NCBI GenBank assembly: GCA_015061625.1
Contig: SUWG01000001.1
Coordinates: 112,220 to 176,219, forward strand
Length of the DNA stretch: 64,000 nt
Source of the DNA: Lentisphaerota bacterium
Lineage (GTDB): Bacteria; Verrucomicrobiota; Lentisphaeria; Victivallales; Victivallaceae
Direction of reading: 5' to 3'
The position numbers and the translations under genes are program-made. Position 1 is the stretch's first letter. Every line of letters begins with the position of its first letter. The notes beneath the pieces are model-generated. The model saw only the letters and a program-made list of their open reading frames with translations, was not told the DNA's origin and did no database searches. This document shows positions 9,306 to 19,057 of this stretch, in pieces.

Positions 9306-10568
9306 TCAGCGGAGGGATAAAGTGGTGTTTTCGTAGGATTTGATTTGCTGCATGATGCCGAAATCGTTGCCGACGTTTTGAGTTTCGCAGTAGTATTCCC
9401 AGATGCTTGACCAGGGGAGGGTTTTGATTTCTTCCTGGCGGGCCATACGGGCGGAGAAGTCGAAAGCGTCTTCTTCTTTTTTGAGCAGGGCGGTAGGTTC
9501 GAGCAGAGCGATGAGGAGAGCTTTCTGCATATTTCGTGCGCCGATGGCCATAGCTGCGATGCGGTTGATACTGGCATCGAAGTAATCGAGGCAGAAGAAG
9601 ATTTTATCCAGATAGCCGTATACGGCGGCTTCACGGGCGATGGAAAGCAATTCATCATTGAGCAGGATCACATGGTCGCTATCCCAGCGGACGCCGCGGG
9701 AAACGTGGAGCAGGATACGGCCCTGCTGGGCGACGATGGAACTTAATTTATCGGCGATGGATTCGGTGGGGTGAAAGTGTCCGGAATCAAGGCAGATAAG
9801 TTTATTATTCTTCGCGGCATACATCAGATAGAAGTCATGGGAACCGATGGTGCATGATTCCACGCCGATACCGAAAAGTTTGGATTCGACGGCATCGAGT
9901 TCATATTTTTCATCGATTTTCTCGGCGAAAATGGTATCGAGCGATTCGGCGAGACGCATTCTGGGGGAGAAGCGGTCAGCGGGGATATCTTTGAATCCGT
10001 CGGGCATCCAGAAGTTGCATACGCTGGGGGTGCCGAGGGCTTTACCGAATTCGGCGCCGATGCGGCGGATATTCAAGCCGTGATCGATCCAGAATTTACG
10101 GATGGCGGGGTCGGGGTGGGAAAGGGAGAGGCCGTGATCCAGTTTCGGGTGGGAGTAGAAACAGGGAGCGATATCCATGCCGATTTTGCGTTCTTTGGCC
10201 CAATCCAGCCAGTTGGCAAAATGTTCGATGGTAAAACCGTCACGGTCTACGCCGGGGATCATTTTATCGACCTGATGGCCCTGCAGACAAACTCTGGCGG
10301 TACCGGGAACCAGTTTCAGAACCAGATCCAGATCGTCGCGCAATTCATCGGCGGTACGGGCCCGGCCGGGGTAGTTGCCGGTGACTTGACATCCGCCGGT
10401 CAGAGCAGTTTCAAAATTCTCAAAACCGACCACATCATCGCCCTGCCAGGCGTGGAGTGACACCGGGATAGTTTTCAAAGTTTCGATCGCTTTGACCGGA
10501 TCGACACCATGCTCACGATAGATATCGCAGGCGATCTCAAAGGCTTTTTCCACTCTGCTCATAATCAA
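9306..10568 (-). CDS. rhaA: L-rhamnose isomerase
   Basis: Length ~420 aa and RhaA-like segments: VSLHAWQGDDVVGFE, GGCQVTGNYPGRART, SLSHPD, LICLDSGHFHPTE, LHVSRGVRWDSDHV. Confidence 0.93.
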   Translation of the reverse strand: MIMSRVEKAFEIACDIYREHGVDPVKAIETLKTIPVSLHAWQGDDVVGFENFETALTGGCQVTGNYPGRARTADELRDDLDLVLKLVPGTARVCLQGHQVDKMIPGVDRDGFTIEHFANWLDWAKERKIGMDIAPCFYSHPKLDHGLSLSHPDPAIRKFWIDHGLNIRRIGAEFGKALGTPSVCNFWMPDGFKDIPADRFSPRMRLAESLDTIFAEKIDEKYELDAVESKLFGIGVESCTIGSHDFYLMYAAKNNKLICLDSGHFHPTESIADKLSSIVAQQGRILLHVSRGVRWDSDHVILLNDELLSIAREAAVYGYLDKIFFCLDYFDASINRIAAMAIGARNMQKALLIALLEPTALLKKEEDAFDFSARMARQEEIKTLPWSSIWEYYCETQNVGNDFGIMQQIKSYENTTLSLR

Positions 10569-10585
10569 TTTTCCTTTCTATTGGG

Positions 10586-12625
10586 TTATTTTGCAGAAAT
10601 TTTTATTTCAAATGGTGAAATCAGATTTCCGGAAATGTCGGTGATATTGGCGGTTGCCGGATGGTTGCTCCATGCGTAACGGGCCATTCGCGGATGCGCC
10701 ACTGATACTGAATAGATATGCAATTCACGGCCGTTGACGATTCTGGCGGTTGCCGGATGATAAACTCCGTCACTGCCCGCCAGCATCAAAGTACGGATCT
10801 CGCCGTCGCAGGCGATCTCCCGGTCGAAAACCACGATGAATGTATTGACTTCATTGCGGCACGCAAGCGGCATTGCACTCTGCTGCGGTGATTCATTTTC
10901 CCAGTTGTGCATGGCTGCTTCGGCGGCTCTTTCGCCGACGGGGCGTTTGTTGCGCGGGTGGATGTCATCCACGTCACCGTCACGCAAAGTCACGACAAGC
11001 GAACTGCCGCTGGCAACCGCCGCCCGCCGCTGGGCCTCACGGATGACCGCCCAGGTGCTGAAGTGCTGATAATCCCTGATCGGTTGATAACCGGGCAGCT
11101 GGATGATGATGAAGTCAAACTCCTGCTGTCCCCAGCGGGTACGCCAGTCAGCGATCAAAGCATTGAGCAACTCCTCATAACGCTGTGAATAGCAAAGGGC
11201 ATCGGCTTCGCCCTGATACCAGACTGCGCCCCGCATGGCGTAGGGGATGAGCGGATGGATCATATTATCATAAAGGATATGCAGACTTTGCGGCGCACCG
11301 GGGCCGAGCATCTGCATAAAACTCACACCGGCAGTGCCGAGGTTTTGTTCCATTTTGATTTTCCAGTTTCCTGCCAGGGAGATGGAGAATTCACCGCAAG
11401 TGATTTTCATGGCCGCTTCGGGGCCGATCAGACCGCCGTCGGTGGCGATGGATGCCGATGAAGATACCCTTACGGCGATCACGTTGCGTCCGGCTTTGAC
11501 CAATTCCCCCGGAATGGTGTAATATCTGGGGGTCATGAAGTGATCAAACCGGCGGTAGCATCCGGTGGCTCCGACTTTCACACCGTTGAAGTACGTTTCA
11601 TCGGCTTTGTCTGCCGCACCGATACCGAGGACGATATCTCTGCCCGCTAATTCAGCGGGGATATCGATCTCTTTGCGGAACCAGAAGATACCGGCATGGT
11701 TGAATCCGGCCACAGTCCAACTATCCGGCAAAGTGATATTCTGCCAGGTGGAATCATCGAAATCCGCCCGGTGATACTCACTTGCTCCGGAGGCGACCGG
11801 AATATATTCCAACGGGAACAACTCATCCATTCCGGCGAAAAGCACCTGATTGCCATCGGGCAGCAGCCGGTCAGAGGGCAGATCAAGATAATGCGACGGC
11901 TGATACATGAGTGTATCCAGCCGGGCTGTATCTCCGGCAAAACCGGGGATTTGCAGCAAGGCTTCCCGGCTGATAAAGGTTTCTGCCGCCGCCCCGCCGA
12001 GGTATGCGCCGATGATGCCGACGGGGATATCGGGATGTTTTGCCCGGATGGCTTGGGCGAAATAGTAGGCCACGGCGGAAAATTCGCCGGAAACTTCCGG
12101 GGCATCGGCTTGCCATGCTCCGGAAACTTCACTTTGCAAACCGGGGTATTTGGTCACCGCCACCTGAAAGAAGCGGATCTGCGGATCGGGAGTTTTCTGC
12201 GAATATGCCTCCCAATCGGGGGTATGCCGGGTGCGGAACGCCATATTGCTCTGCCCGGCAAAGAGGTAGACCTCGCCGATACTGATGTTTTTGGAACTTA
12301 TTTCACGCCCGGAAGATTCTTCCACGGCGGTCAGAACGAGGTTTTCAGCGGCACTTTGCGGCGGCAGATAAAGCCGGAAATTGCCGTTGCAGTCGGCAAC
12401 TGTTACGGCACAACTGTCACCCAGAGTGCAACGGATACGGGCAAAAGCGGCGGCTTTGCCCCAAACCGGGATGGGCATATTCCGCTGTAAAACTGCGCCG
12501 TCGGAAAAGAGGACATTAAAACGGAATTCAGCCGTTTTTCCTGCACATCCGCTGAAAAACAAGGCAAGTGCGCCAAAAAACAGCAAAGTCAAAAATTTTC
12601 TGCCTGACATGATTTTCTCCATCAA
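10586..12625 (-). CDS. Sialate O-acetylesterase family lipoprotein
   Basis: Lipobox LFFSGC; LFSDGAVLQRNMPIPVWG, FAGQSNM, GAVWYQGEADA, DDIHPRNKRPVGER. Confidence 0.92.
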   Translation of the reverse strand: MMEKIMSGRKFLTLLFFGALALFFSGCAGKTAEFRFNVLFSDGAVLQRNMPIPVWGKAAAFARIRCTLGDSCAVTVADCNGNFRLYLPPQSAAENLVLTAVEESSGREISSKNISIGEVYLFAGQSNMAFRTRHTPDWEAYSQKTPDPQIRFFQVAVTKYPGLQSEVSGAWQADAPEVSGEFSAVAYYFAQAIRAKHPDIPVGIIGAYLGGAAAETFISREALLQIPGFAGDTARLDTLMYQPSHYLDLPSDRLLPDGNQVLFAGMDELFPLEYIPVASGASEYHRADFDDSTWQNITLPDSWTVAGFNHAGIFWFRKEIDIPAELAGRDIVLGIGAADKADETYFNGVKVGATGCYRRFDHFMTPRYYTIPGELVKAGRNVIAVRVSSSASIATDGGLIGPEAAMKITCGEFSISLAGNWKIKMEQNLGTAGVSFMQMLGPGAPQSLHILYDNMIHPLIPYAMRGAVWYQGEADALCYSQRYEELLNALIADWRTRWGQQEFDFIIIQLPGYQPIRDYQHFSTWAVIREAQRRAAVASGSSLVVTLRDGDVDDIHPRNKRPVGERAAEAAMHNWENESPQQSAMPLACRNEVNTFIVVFDREIACDGEIRTLMLAGSDGVYHPATARIVNGRELHIYSVSVAHPRMARYAWSNHPATANITDISGNLISPFEIKISAK

Positions 12626-12627
12626 AA

Positions 12628-12656
12628 AAAGTGATACTGATTTACTATATCACTTT
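12628..12656. promoter_or_regulatory. Palindrome AAAGTGATA-N11-TATCACTTT just upstream of the sialate esterase ORF
   Basis: Perfect 9-bp arms 12628-12636 and 12648-12656. Confidence 0.5.
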
Positions 12657-12703
12657 GATTGTGAAATTGCTAATTTTCAGGCACAATTTTTTCCGTTATT
12701 GTA

Positions 12704-14017
12704 TCAATTATTGTCTGATTCCCTGAGGTGGGCGGTCAATCTGTTCATCACATTCTGTAAAAATGCCCGGTCAAGTTGCGTTCCGGCATGATCCCCGGTC
12801 GGATGGATGAGGAAGTGCTTATTCTCTGAAACCAGAGCATTGAATACACACGCCACTCCGTTGGGCGGACAGACCAGATCGGTCAGGCCGGTGGTGATGT
12901 ATGCTTCACATCTGATACGCGAGGCAAAGTTGACCATATCGTAGTAGGAAGCGGTCCGCACCACATCCTGATCGCTTGCATCAAAACCGTAAAAAGTCGG
13001 CCAGCCGCAACGCCGGGGAATCCGGTGTTTGAAGCCGTTGTGGTCACTCATGGCCAGAACTTCTGCAATGAGCAGAGTCACCTGCGGATCCATGGCCGCC
13101 GCCACGATCGCCTGGGCTCCGCCCTGACTGCCGCCGCGGACGATGAGGATCTGACCATTCCACTGGGGCAGACTTTTTACATATTCCAAAGCCCGCATCA
13201 CCCGCAGAAACATATCGTGGAAGTAGATTTTTTCCCGATCGTTTTTATTGAAGTGAGCGTAGTTGCGTAAAGAACCGTTGGCCAATTCCTGATAGTATGA
13301 CCTTTCACGCAGATTGTCGATGCCGTGAGCATTGACCATGAAGGTCATCGCATGGCGGCCGAATCCGCCGTAAGATACCGCCGTGGAAACTCCCGCCCCC
13401 TGAAAGAAGACGAATGCCGGCAGTGAACGATCCGGAGCATTGCGGGGCATGGTCAATATTCCGGAAACCGGACGGCTGCCGGGGCAGGAAACTTTCACAT
13501 CGTAAACGGCCAACCGGGATTGAGGATCGTTGCCGACTTCCCGTCTTTCCAGTTCCCGGATGGGGACGGTATCGAGCAGAGCCCGGCGGGAGTTCCAGAA
13601 TTCATCGAAATCCGCCGGTCTGGCTGATGAGGCCGGGATATTCTGCGGATTGATCATCACTCCACGGCCGCCGGAAACCGGTTTGCCGCCGATGTGGATA
13701 TCCCGGTTATTCTCATCGACCAGCCGCAGTCTGACCATGTACCACCCCGGATTACACATGGTACGCTCCAGAGTTATCTCCTCATCCAAGGCAATATGGC
13801 CCATGCGTTTGCGGATGCCGTCAACGTATTCCTCATAGAATACTCTTGCATTGCCGGGGATCTGGTCGCCATTGGTGATCTTACCGGAAAATCTGACCAC
13901 CGTGCCGGGAGTGACCACCGTTTCCGCCGGAGTCATGGCGATAATGGCTTGCGGCGGTGCGGACAAAAGAATGAAAGTGAAAAGTATTGCAATGAAACCA
14001 AAGATTTTTTTCAACAT
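12704..14017 (-). CDS. Secreted acetyl xylan esterase (AXE1)/cephalosporin-C deacetylase family protein
   Basis: Signal peptide; ADFDEFWNSRRALLDTVP; nucleophile elbow VRGGSQGGAQA; terminal His HPTGDHAGTQ. Paralogue at 47525-48826. Confidence 0.88.
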   Translation of the reverse strand: MLKKIFGFIAILFTFILLSAPPQAIIAMTPAETVVTPGTVVRFSGKITNGDQIPGNARVFYEEYVDGIRKRMGHIALDEEITLERTMCNPGWYMVRLRLVDENNRDIHIGGKPVSGGRGVMINPQNIPASSARPADFDEFWNSRRALLDTVPIRELERREVGNDPQSRLAVYDVKVSCPGSRPVSGILTMPRNAPDRSLPAFVFFQGAGVSTAVSYGGFGRHAMTFMVNAHGIDNLRERSYYQELANGSLRNYAHFNKNDREKIYFHDMFLRVMRALEYVKSLPQWNGQILIVRGGSQGGAQAIVAAAMDPQVTLLIAEVLAMSDHNGFKHRIPRRCGWPTFYGFDASDQDVVRTASYYDMVNFASRIRCEAYITTGLTDLVCPPNGVACVFNALVSENKHFLIHPTGDHAGTQLDRAFLQNVMNRLTAHLRESDNN

Positions 14018-14090
14018 GATCTTTTTTACCTTTCTTTGAAGTGAGCAAACATCCGGTTGACCCAGGTGCGGCGGCTTTTACTTTACCTTG

Positions 14091-14167
14091 TGCGGCTCGC
14101 TTGCGCTCGATATGCGCCCGGTACGGATAGGTACGGAGGGGTACGGATGAGTACGGAGCAACGCCAG
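14091..14167. repeat. Dispersed 77-bp repeat, copy 2
   Basis: Same sequence as 8956-9032. Confidence 0.9.
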
Positions 14168-14643
14168 TTGGGAGAATGCCCCTGCCGGCTATCCGTTAAT
14201 TACCGTTAGTTACCGTTGAGCCGAAACAAACAAAATCCCGGCAGGCTGCAAAAATCTACCGGGGGGTACGGGGGGCAACGCCCCCTGTAAAGGGCGCCCG
14301 CTCGGCGGGTTGCGAGGTGTCTCGCCGCTCCGATGTCGCGGCTCAATCAGAAAGTTTGTAAATCATTACCACTTTCGGGGGTACGGGGGCGCAGCCCCTG
14401 TCAAGGGCGGTGTCAACCGCCCGCCCGATCAAGCCCCGGATGAAATCCGGGGCGCGACATATCGTTTGTTTTGCGCCCCTTGTCAAAGTTCTCAAAAATT
14501 CTTAAAAATTTTCACTGCGATCTGATACCGGAGCGTTTTCGGCTGGTTACTTGCCAGTAGCCGCCTCAAACTACCGGCATCATCTCATCATTGAAAAATT
14601 TTTAATCTTTTTTTTGAATAACTTTGCCAAGTGCCGCACTTTT

Positions 14644-14679
14644 GGTAACTTTTCTTTTTCCGTAAAAAGAAAAGTTACC
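14644..14679. terminator. 16-bp perfect stem with CCGT loop overlapping the downstream stop codon
   Basis: GGTAACTTTTCTTTTT-CCGT-AAAAAGAAAAGTTACC; contains the stop (14675-14677) of the minus-strand CDS. Confidence 0.75.
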
Positions 14680-15628
14680 GGAAGTCTTTGGCGCGGGCGG
14701 GAATGCCCATTTCTTCGCAGTAACGGTCATAGAGGCCGCCGGCGGATTTATACATACTGTTGGGGCTGATGAAGTGGGAGAATTCAAAGGTGATGGCATT
14801 TGAAAGTCCGGCTTCTTCGGCGGCTTTGAGTTTCAGGCGCAATTTTTCCCATTTGATCGGCAGGAAGTCGATGGGCATATCGCGGTCGAAACTTTCGCTG
14901 TTGGTCCAGCATTCGATACCGTTTTCATCGCAAAGTTTTTTGTTGATTTTGAGGAAGGTGGGAAGAAGTTCGATCTCGACGTGACCATCCTGAAATGCGA
15001 CGATATCGACGACGCCTTTGATGCGGGCCATCTGCTCTCTCCAGTGAGCTTCGTGGAGTTCCGGGGCGATAGTGACGCCGAGTTTTTCCATTTTCTCGTT
15101 ATAGGCTTTTGCGCCCTGCATTCCGGGGGAGATCATGATTTTGGCACCGGGCATACGGGTTTTGATAGTTTCGGCCATAGCGCGGTAGATACCGGCGACT
15201 TTGGCGTTGCTGCCGCCGATTTCCTGTGAGAGATACCAGCCTTTGAAAGCTTTGCGTTTACCGTAGCGGTCGATGATCTCATTGCAGACTTTGCACATGA
15301 TCTCGGCATCGGGGGCGGCATCATATTCGGGTCTCCACCACGGAATACCGGAATCGTAACTGCCGCAGAAGAAATTCATATCGTATTTTTCGGCGAGATC
15401 CAGATACATATCGATCAGGTCGATGGGGGGTTCAAAGCCGTCTTTTTCTTTTTTCAGCACGTCGCTGGGGAAAGTCATCCAGCGTTTCCATCCGCAACGG
15501 ATAAGGATAACGGTATTGATACCGAATGCCTTCATCGCGCGGAAGTCGGCATCCCACTCTTCACGGCCCCAATTCTGATGGGGGATATCGTGACTGATTT
15601 CGTCCAGAAATGTTCCGGTAATACGCAT
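14675..15628 (-). CDS. DUF4434-like / TIM-barrel glycosyl hydrolase-type protein
   Basis: MRITGTFLDEISHDIPHQNWGREEWDADFRAMKAFGINTVIL; FKGWYLSQEIG. Start moved to MRITG. Confidence 0.75.
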   Translation of the reverse strand: MRITGTFLDEISHDIPHQNWGREEWDADFRAMKAFGINTVILIRCGWKRWMTFPSDVLKKEKDGFEPPIDLIDMYLDLAEKYDMNFFCGSYDSGIPWWRPEYDAAPDAEIMCKVCNEIIDRYGKRKAFKGWYLSQEIGGSNAKVAGIYRAMAETIKTRMPGAKIMISPGMQGAKAYNEKMEKLGVTIAPELHEAHWREQMARIKGVVDIVAFQDGHVEIELLPTFLKINKKLCDENGIECWTNSESFDRDMPIDFLPIKWEKLRLKLKAAEEAGLSNAITFEFSHFISPNSMYKSAGGLYDRYCEEMGIPARAKDFR

Positions 15629-15807
15629 TTTTTCAACCTTTCTGTATATTGTATCGGTTACTGCGATTTTTTTGCAGTTAAGCATAAGATAACCGCATTT
15701 GCAGATTAAATCAACCTTTAATAAAAAATTTTTTCACCTTTAATCAAAAATTTCACCGATTCCCGCTGTTTACGATGAAAAAACCGGGGGGCAAGGCATA
15801 TTATTTT

Positions 15808-16938
15808 TTATTTGAATGTAACTACATCTCCGGTGCCGCAGCACTCCTCATCATCGAATGCCGAGATGAAACACTGATAAACATTTTCCGGCAGTTGTGC
15901 GGAAATTATGCCGTCACGGTATTGCGCCGGAAGCATCTCCCATTTGCGGCGGCAGGAGTACCACTCATGCCGGTCACAGGTGAAACAAAGAAACGTTTTG
16001 CTGATGCCTTTGCCCTCATCTTTTACTGCCGCAGAAATATTTTTACCGTCAATGACCGTTTCACCGATAAGAGGCACTCCGGGCGCACCATTCAAAATCG
16101 CATCGGCATAGCGGCGGCAGATCGCAAACCGGAACCCCTGATGGCTGTGGGGCAATTCGACGATCATACTGCGATTGCCGAGCATTTTGCCGCAGGCCTC
16201 AAATCCGGCTTGCATCGTTTCCGGCGAACCGTGGGAATCATTGGTGCCGACCACATAATACATCGGAGATTTCGCCGCATGAAGAAAGCGGCCGTTGATA
16301 AAAAGATCGCTATCCTTGCGGTCGCCGAGATAAATTTCAATTATCCCCCTGAAACGCGGATCGATGGCGGTAACTATCGCCCCGTACCAACTGCCCCATG
16401 ACAAACCGATGTAGGCAGTTTTTGCCGCATTGACCTTATCCAGCGAAAGCAACAAACTGTGAGCCAGCACCAGATTGGCGGCATTGGTGATATGGGCAGT
16501 CCGGTCGCCGTAGTGGTGTGGTCGGTCAAAAGCGACATAGGAACGCACCAATTCTCCGGGTTCTTTTTCCCGGTCGGTCGCAGTCGGGCGGCGGCCGTAC
16601 CAATCCGGCGCAATGACTGCATAACCGTAACTGCGCCACAACTCCACCGCCCAGGCAAATGCCGTGCCGCCGCCGCCGTGAACCAGCACGATCCCCGGCC
16701 AGCCGCCGGCAGGCATTTCGCCATCAGGGTAGGCGATATAAGCGAAAACTTTTGTCGGTCTGCCCTTTTCCATCACCCCGTCATAGATGATGGAACTCAT
16801 ATTTTCACTGTCACTTGCCGGATCATGGTCGATCTCATAATGCGGCGGATTTTTCAACGTTTCAAAATCCCAGTATTTTCCGGGGTCTTCATCGATATTC
16901 AACCATGGTAATGTGCGGGACATAACTGAACCTTTCAA
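15808..16938 (-). CDS. Alpha/beta hydrolase, dienelactone hydrolase/acetyl esterase-like
   Basis: GWPGIVLVHGGGGTAFAWAVELWRSYGYAVIAPDWYG; nucleophile IGLSWGSWYG. Confidence 0.8.
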   Translation of the reverse strand: MKGSVMSRTLPWLNIDEDPGKYWDFETLKNPPHYEIDHDPASDSENMSSIIYDGVMEKGRPTKVFAYIAYPDGEMPAGGWPGIVLVHGGGGTAFAWAVELWRSYGYAVIAPDWYGRRPTATDREKEPGELVRSYVAFDRPHHYGDRTAHITNAANLVLAHSLLLSLDKVNAAKTAYIGLSWGSWYGAIVTAIDPRFRGIIEIYLGDRKDSDLFINGRFLHAAKSPMYYVVGTNDSHGSPETMQAGFEACGKMLGNRSMIVELPHSHQGFRFAICRRYADAILNGAPGVPLIGETVIDGKNISAAVKDEGKGISKTFLCFTCDRHEWYSCRRKWEMLPAQYRDGIISAQLPENVYQCFISAFDDEECCGTGDVVTFK

Positions 16939-17979
16939 TTAAAAATATCTGTTATTATTCAAAATTTGCAATATTGTTGAAGCATATATCCGGTGGCCGT
17001 AATCGTTGGGATGATTGACACCGTTGCCGGTCAGGTCGTAAAAACTTTTGCGTTTCAGGAATTTCTGCCACACTTTTGCCACATCTGCCAACGCGGCATA
17101 CGGCGGCATGGCACTTACTGCCTGCCGGAGTCCGGCGGCATAAAGTGCATCCGGGCCGGGAATGGTGAATTTCCATAACGGATTGCCGCTCATAGCAGTA
17201 ACGATCAAAAACTCCGTGTGTTCATTTACGGCACGGCAGTTGTCGATAAGTTTCTTTAAATGAATGAGATAATCCGCAACCGGCAAACTGGCAAAATCAT
17301 TCATCCCGTAAGCGATCACCAGCAGATCCGGAGCATCGGATAAATATTCTTTTTCGATTTGAAATGCGTGCCGGATGCCTGTGCCTTCCACGGCCCGGTT
17401 GATGAGCGTGATATCAAGTTCATTGCAGACCTGTTCCATATAACCGGGCGCAAAGGGCGGGATATTGACGAATTTGGTCGCATTGAAGCCCGCACTGATA
17501 CTGTCACCGATCAAAGTCGCACGCAACTTTTCCCCGGCGGCAAGTTTGGCCCGGAAACGGGGCAACCGGTCGCTTTGAACCGATAATTCCGGCACAAAAT
17601 CCGGCATTCCGGTTGCTGTATAAGTTATGTCGATCTGGTTGAGGGCAAAAAATCCGGCATTGTCGAAAAGCAGATTGCCGCCATCGACGGCATTATCTAC
17701 CGCATTGGCATCAACTGCCGGATAAAGGCGCAGATTTTCCACCGGATGCAGGGCGGATTCCGGGAAAAACGGTATGCGTGAAGTTTCCGGACGGGTAATG
17801 AAATCATCGCCGGGATGATGTAAATAATCCACCCCATTCTGATATACTACACCGGTGCTGTGTTGACAGATCTCTACAATATTTTCTGCCGGAAACATCA
17901 GATTTATCCGCGTTGTTCCGGCAAACATACCGCTTTCCCGGTCGATTTTCCGGTCATTCCACAATTTTTCCATCGTCAT
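16939..17979 (-). CDS. SGNH/GDSL hydrolase family protein
   Basis: LIGDSISAGF, IAYGMNDFA, NHPNDYGHRIYA; ATGA overlap with upstream SDR supports start at 17979. Confidence 0.88.
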   Translation of the reverse strand: MTMEKLWNDRKIDRESGMFAGTTRINLMFPAENIVEICQHSTGVVYQNGVDYLHHPGDDFITRPETSRIPFFPESALHPVENLRLYPAVDANAVDNAVDGGNLLFDNAGFFALNQIDITYTATGMPDFVPELSVQSDRLPRFRAKLAAGEKLRATLIGDSISAGFNATKFVNIPPFAPGYMEQVCNELDITLINRAVEGTGIRHAFQIEKEYLSDAPDLLVIAYGMNDFASLPVADYLIHLKKLIDNCRAVNEHTEFLIVTAMSGNPLWKFTIPGPDALYAAGLRQAVSAMPPYAALADVAKVWQKFLKRKSFYDLTGNGVNHPNDYGHRIYASTILQILNNNRYF

Positions 17980-18878
17980 CCCCTTTCCGCTGACCGGCAA
18001 ATGGCAGTTGCCAGATCAACCGTTTCACAACTCAAACCACTTCGCCGGGATAAAGTTATATCCGGCACATAAGGCTGCGGCACACTGCCGGGGCGCGCCG
18101 CACCCAGAATTTTCACCGGCACTTGAGGCGCAAGCACCCCGGCAACCGTTTGCGCCAACAGGGCAATGGAAATGGCATGGTCACTGCCCACATTGTAAGA
18201 TGTGCCGTTTTCACCTCTTTCCAGCAAGCCAAAGAGCCACCGCACCAGATCGTCAGCATAAAGATAGGAACGCAAAGGCGTGCCGTCACCCTGAATAACG
18301 ATCTCTTTTCCCGCCAATGCATCCCGGATGAAGTTGCCGATGGCAAAGTGGATGTTGCGGTCAAGATATTTGCCGGTAAAAGCAAAACAACGGGCGGCAA
18401 CCGCCGGGATACCCGAAGCAAAACAGAGTTTTTCCGCTTCAAGTTTGGCGATCCCGTAAGCCGTAAATGGTTTACATTCTGCACTTTCCGGCACTTTAGT
18501 TTCCGTTTGTCTCCCGTAAACCGCCCCGGAACTTATAAACAGCAGTTTTTTCACCTTGCATTGCCGGGCAATGGCCAGAGAATGAGTTGTGCCGTCAAGA
18601 ATGATCGAACGCATCTCATCATCCGGGATCGTCACCGAAGCCGGAGCAGCTCCGAGGATCATCGCATCAAATATGCCGGAAATTTGAAAATCCCGCACAT
18701 CACCACCAATGAATGATACCCCGGTCAAATGGGCAAATTCCGGAAAATCATGCAGAAATTTTTCCGGATTGCGGGAAAGAATGGTAAAACCATATCCGGT
18801 CAAAAGTCCTCTTTTGACCATATCCAGAATCGATTTACCGAAAAAACCGGTCCCCCCGGTCAGCAGAATTTTTTTCAT
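17976..18878 (-). CDS. NAD(P)-dependent epimerase/dehydratase (extended SDR), sugar-nucleotide type
   Basis: TGGTGFFGKS, SSGAVYG, YGIAKLEAEKL. Confidence 0.88.
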   Translation of the reverse strand: MKKILLTGGTGFFGKSILDMVKRGLLTGYGFTILSRNPEKFLHDFPEFAHLTGVSFIGGDVRDFQISGIFDAMILGAAPASVTIPDDEMRSIILDGTTHSLAIARQCKVKKLLFISSGAVYGRQTETKVPESAECKPFTAYGIAKLEAEKLCFASGIPAVAARCFAFTGKYLDRNIHFAIGNFIRDALAGKEIVIQGDGTPLRSYLYADDLVRWLFGLLERGENGTSYNVGSDHAISIALLAQTVAGVLAPQVPVKILGAARPGSVPQPYVPDITLSRRSGLSCETVDLATAICRSAERG

Positions 18879-18890
18879 GATCTGTATTTA

Positions 18891-18937
18891 GGGGAAAAGA
18901 CAAAAACTTTTTGAAAAAAGTTTGTTTTCTTTTCCCC
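18891..18937. terminator. Imperfect inverted repeat GGGGAAAAGACAAAAACTTTTT/AAAAAGTTTGTTTTCTTTTCCCC
   Basis: About 22-bp imperfect arms upstream of the SDR start and downstream of the GT2 region. Confidence 0.5.
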
Positions 18938-18970
18938 AAACCTCATATCTTTTTACAAAAACTTTTATAA

Positions 18971-19005
18971 GCGAAACTGATTTTTGTATCAAAAATCTAT
19001 TTCGC
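18971..19005. other. Hairpin GCGAAA-CT-GATTTTTG-TAT-CAAAAATC-TA-TTTCGC
   Basis: Symmetric arms with one symmetric 2-nt internal loop. Confidence 0.6.
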
Positions 19006-19057
19006 ATGACTTCATTTATAAAACATCCCGCTTTTTTTGAAAAAGGAGGGGGATTCG

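Noticed and set aside
8690-9320. ORFs 8690-9052, 9087-9320 and the 193-aa ORF 9077-9658
   Set aside because: Frames through the repeat island and antisense/alternate frame of rhaA; no motifs or plausible ribosome-binding context.
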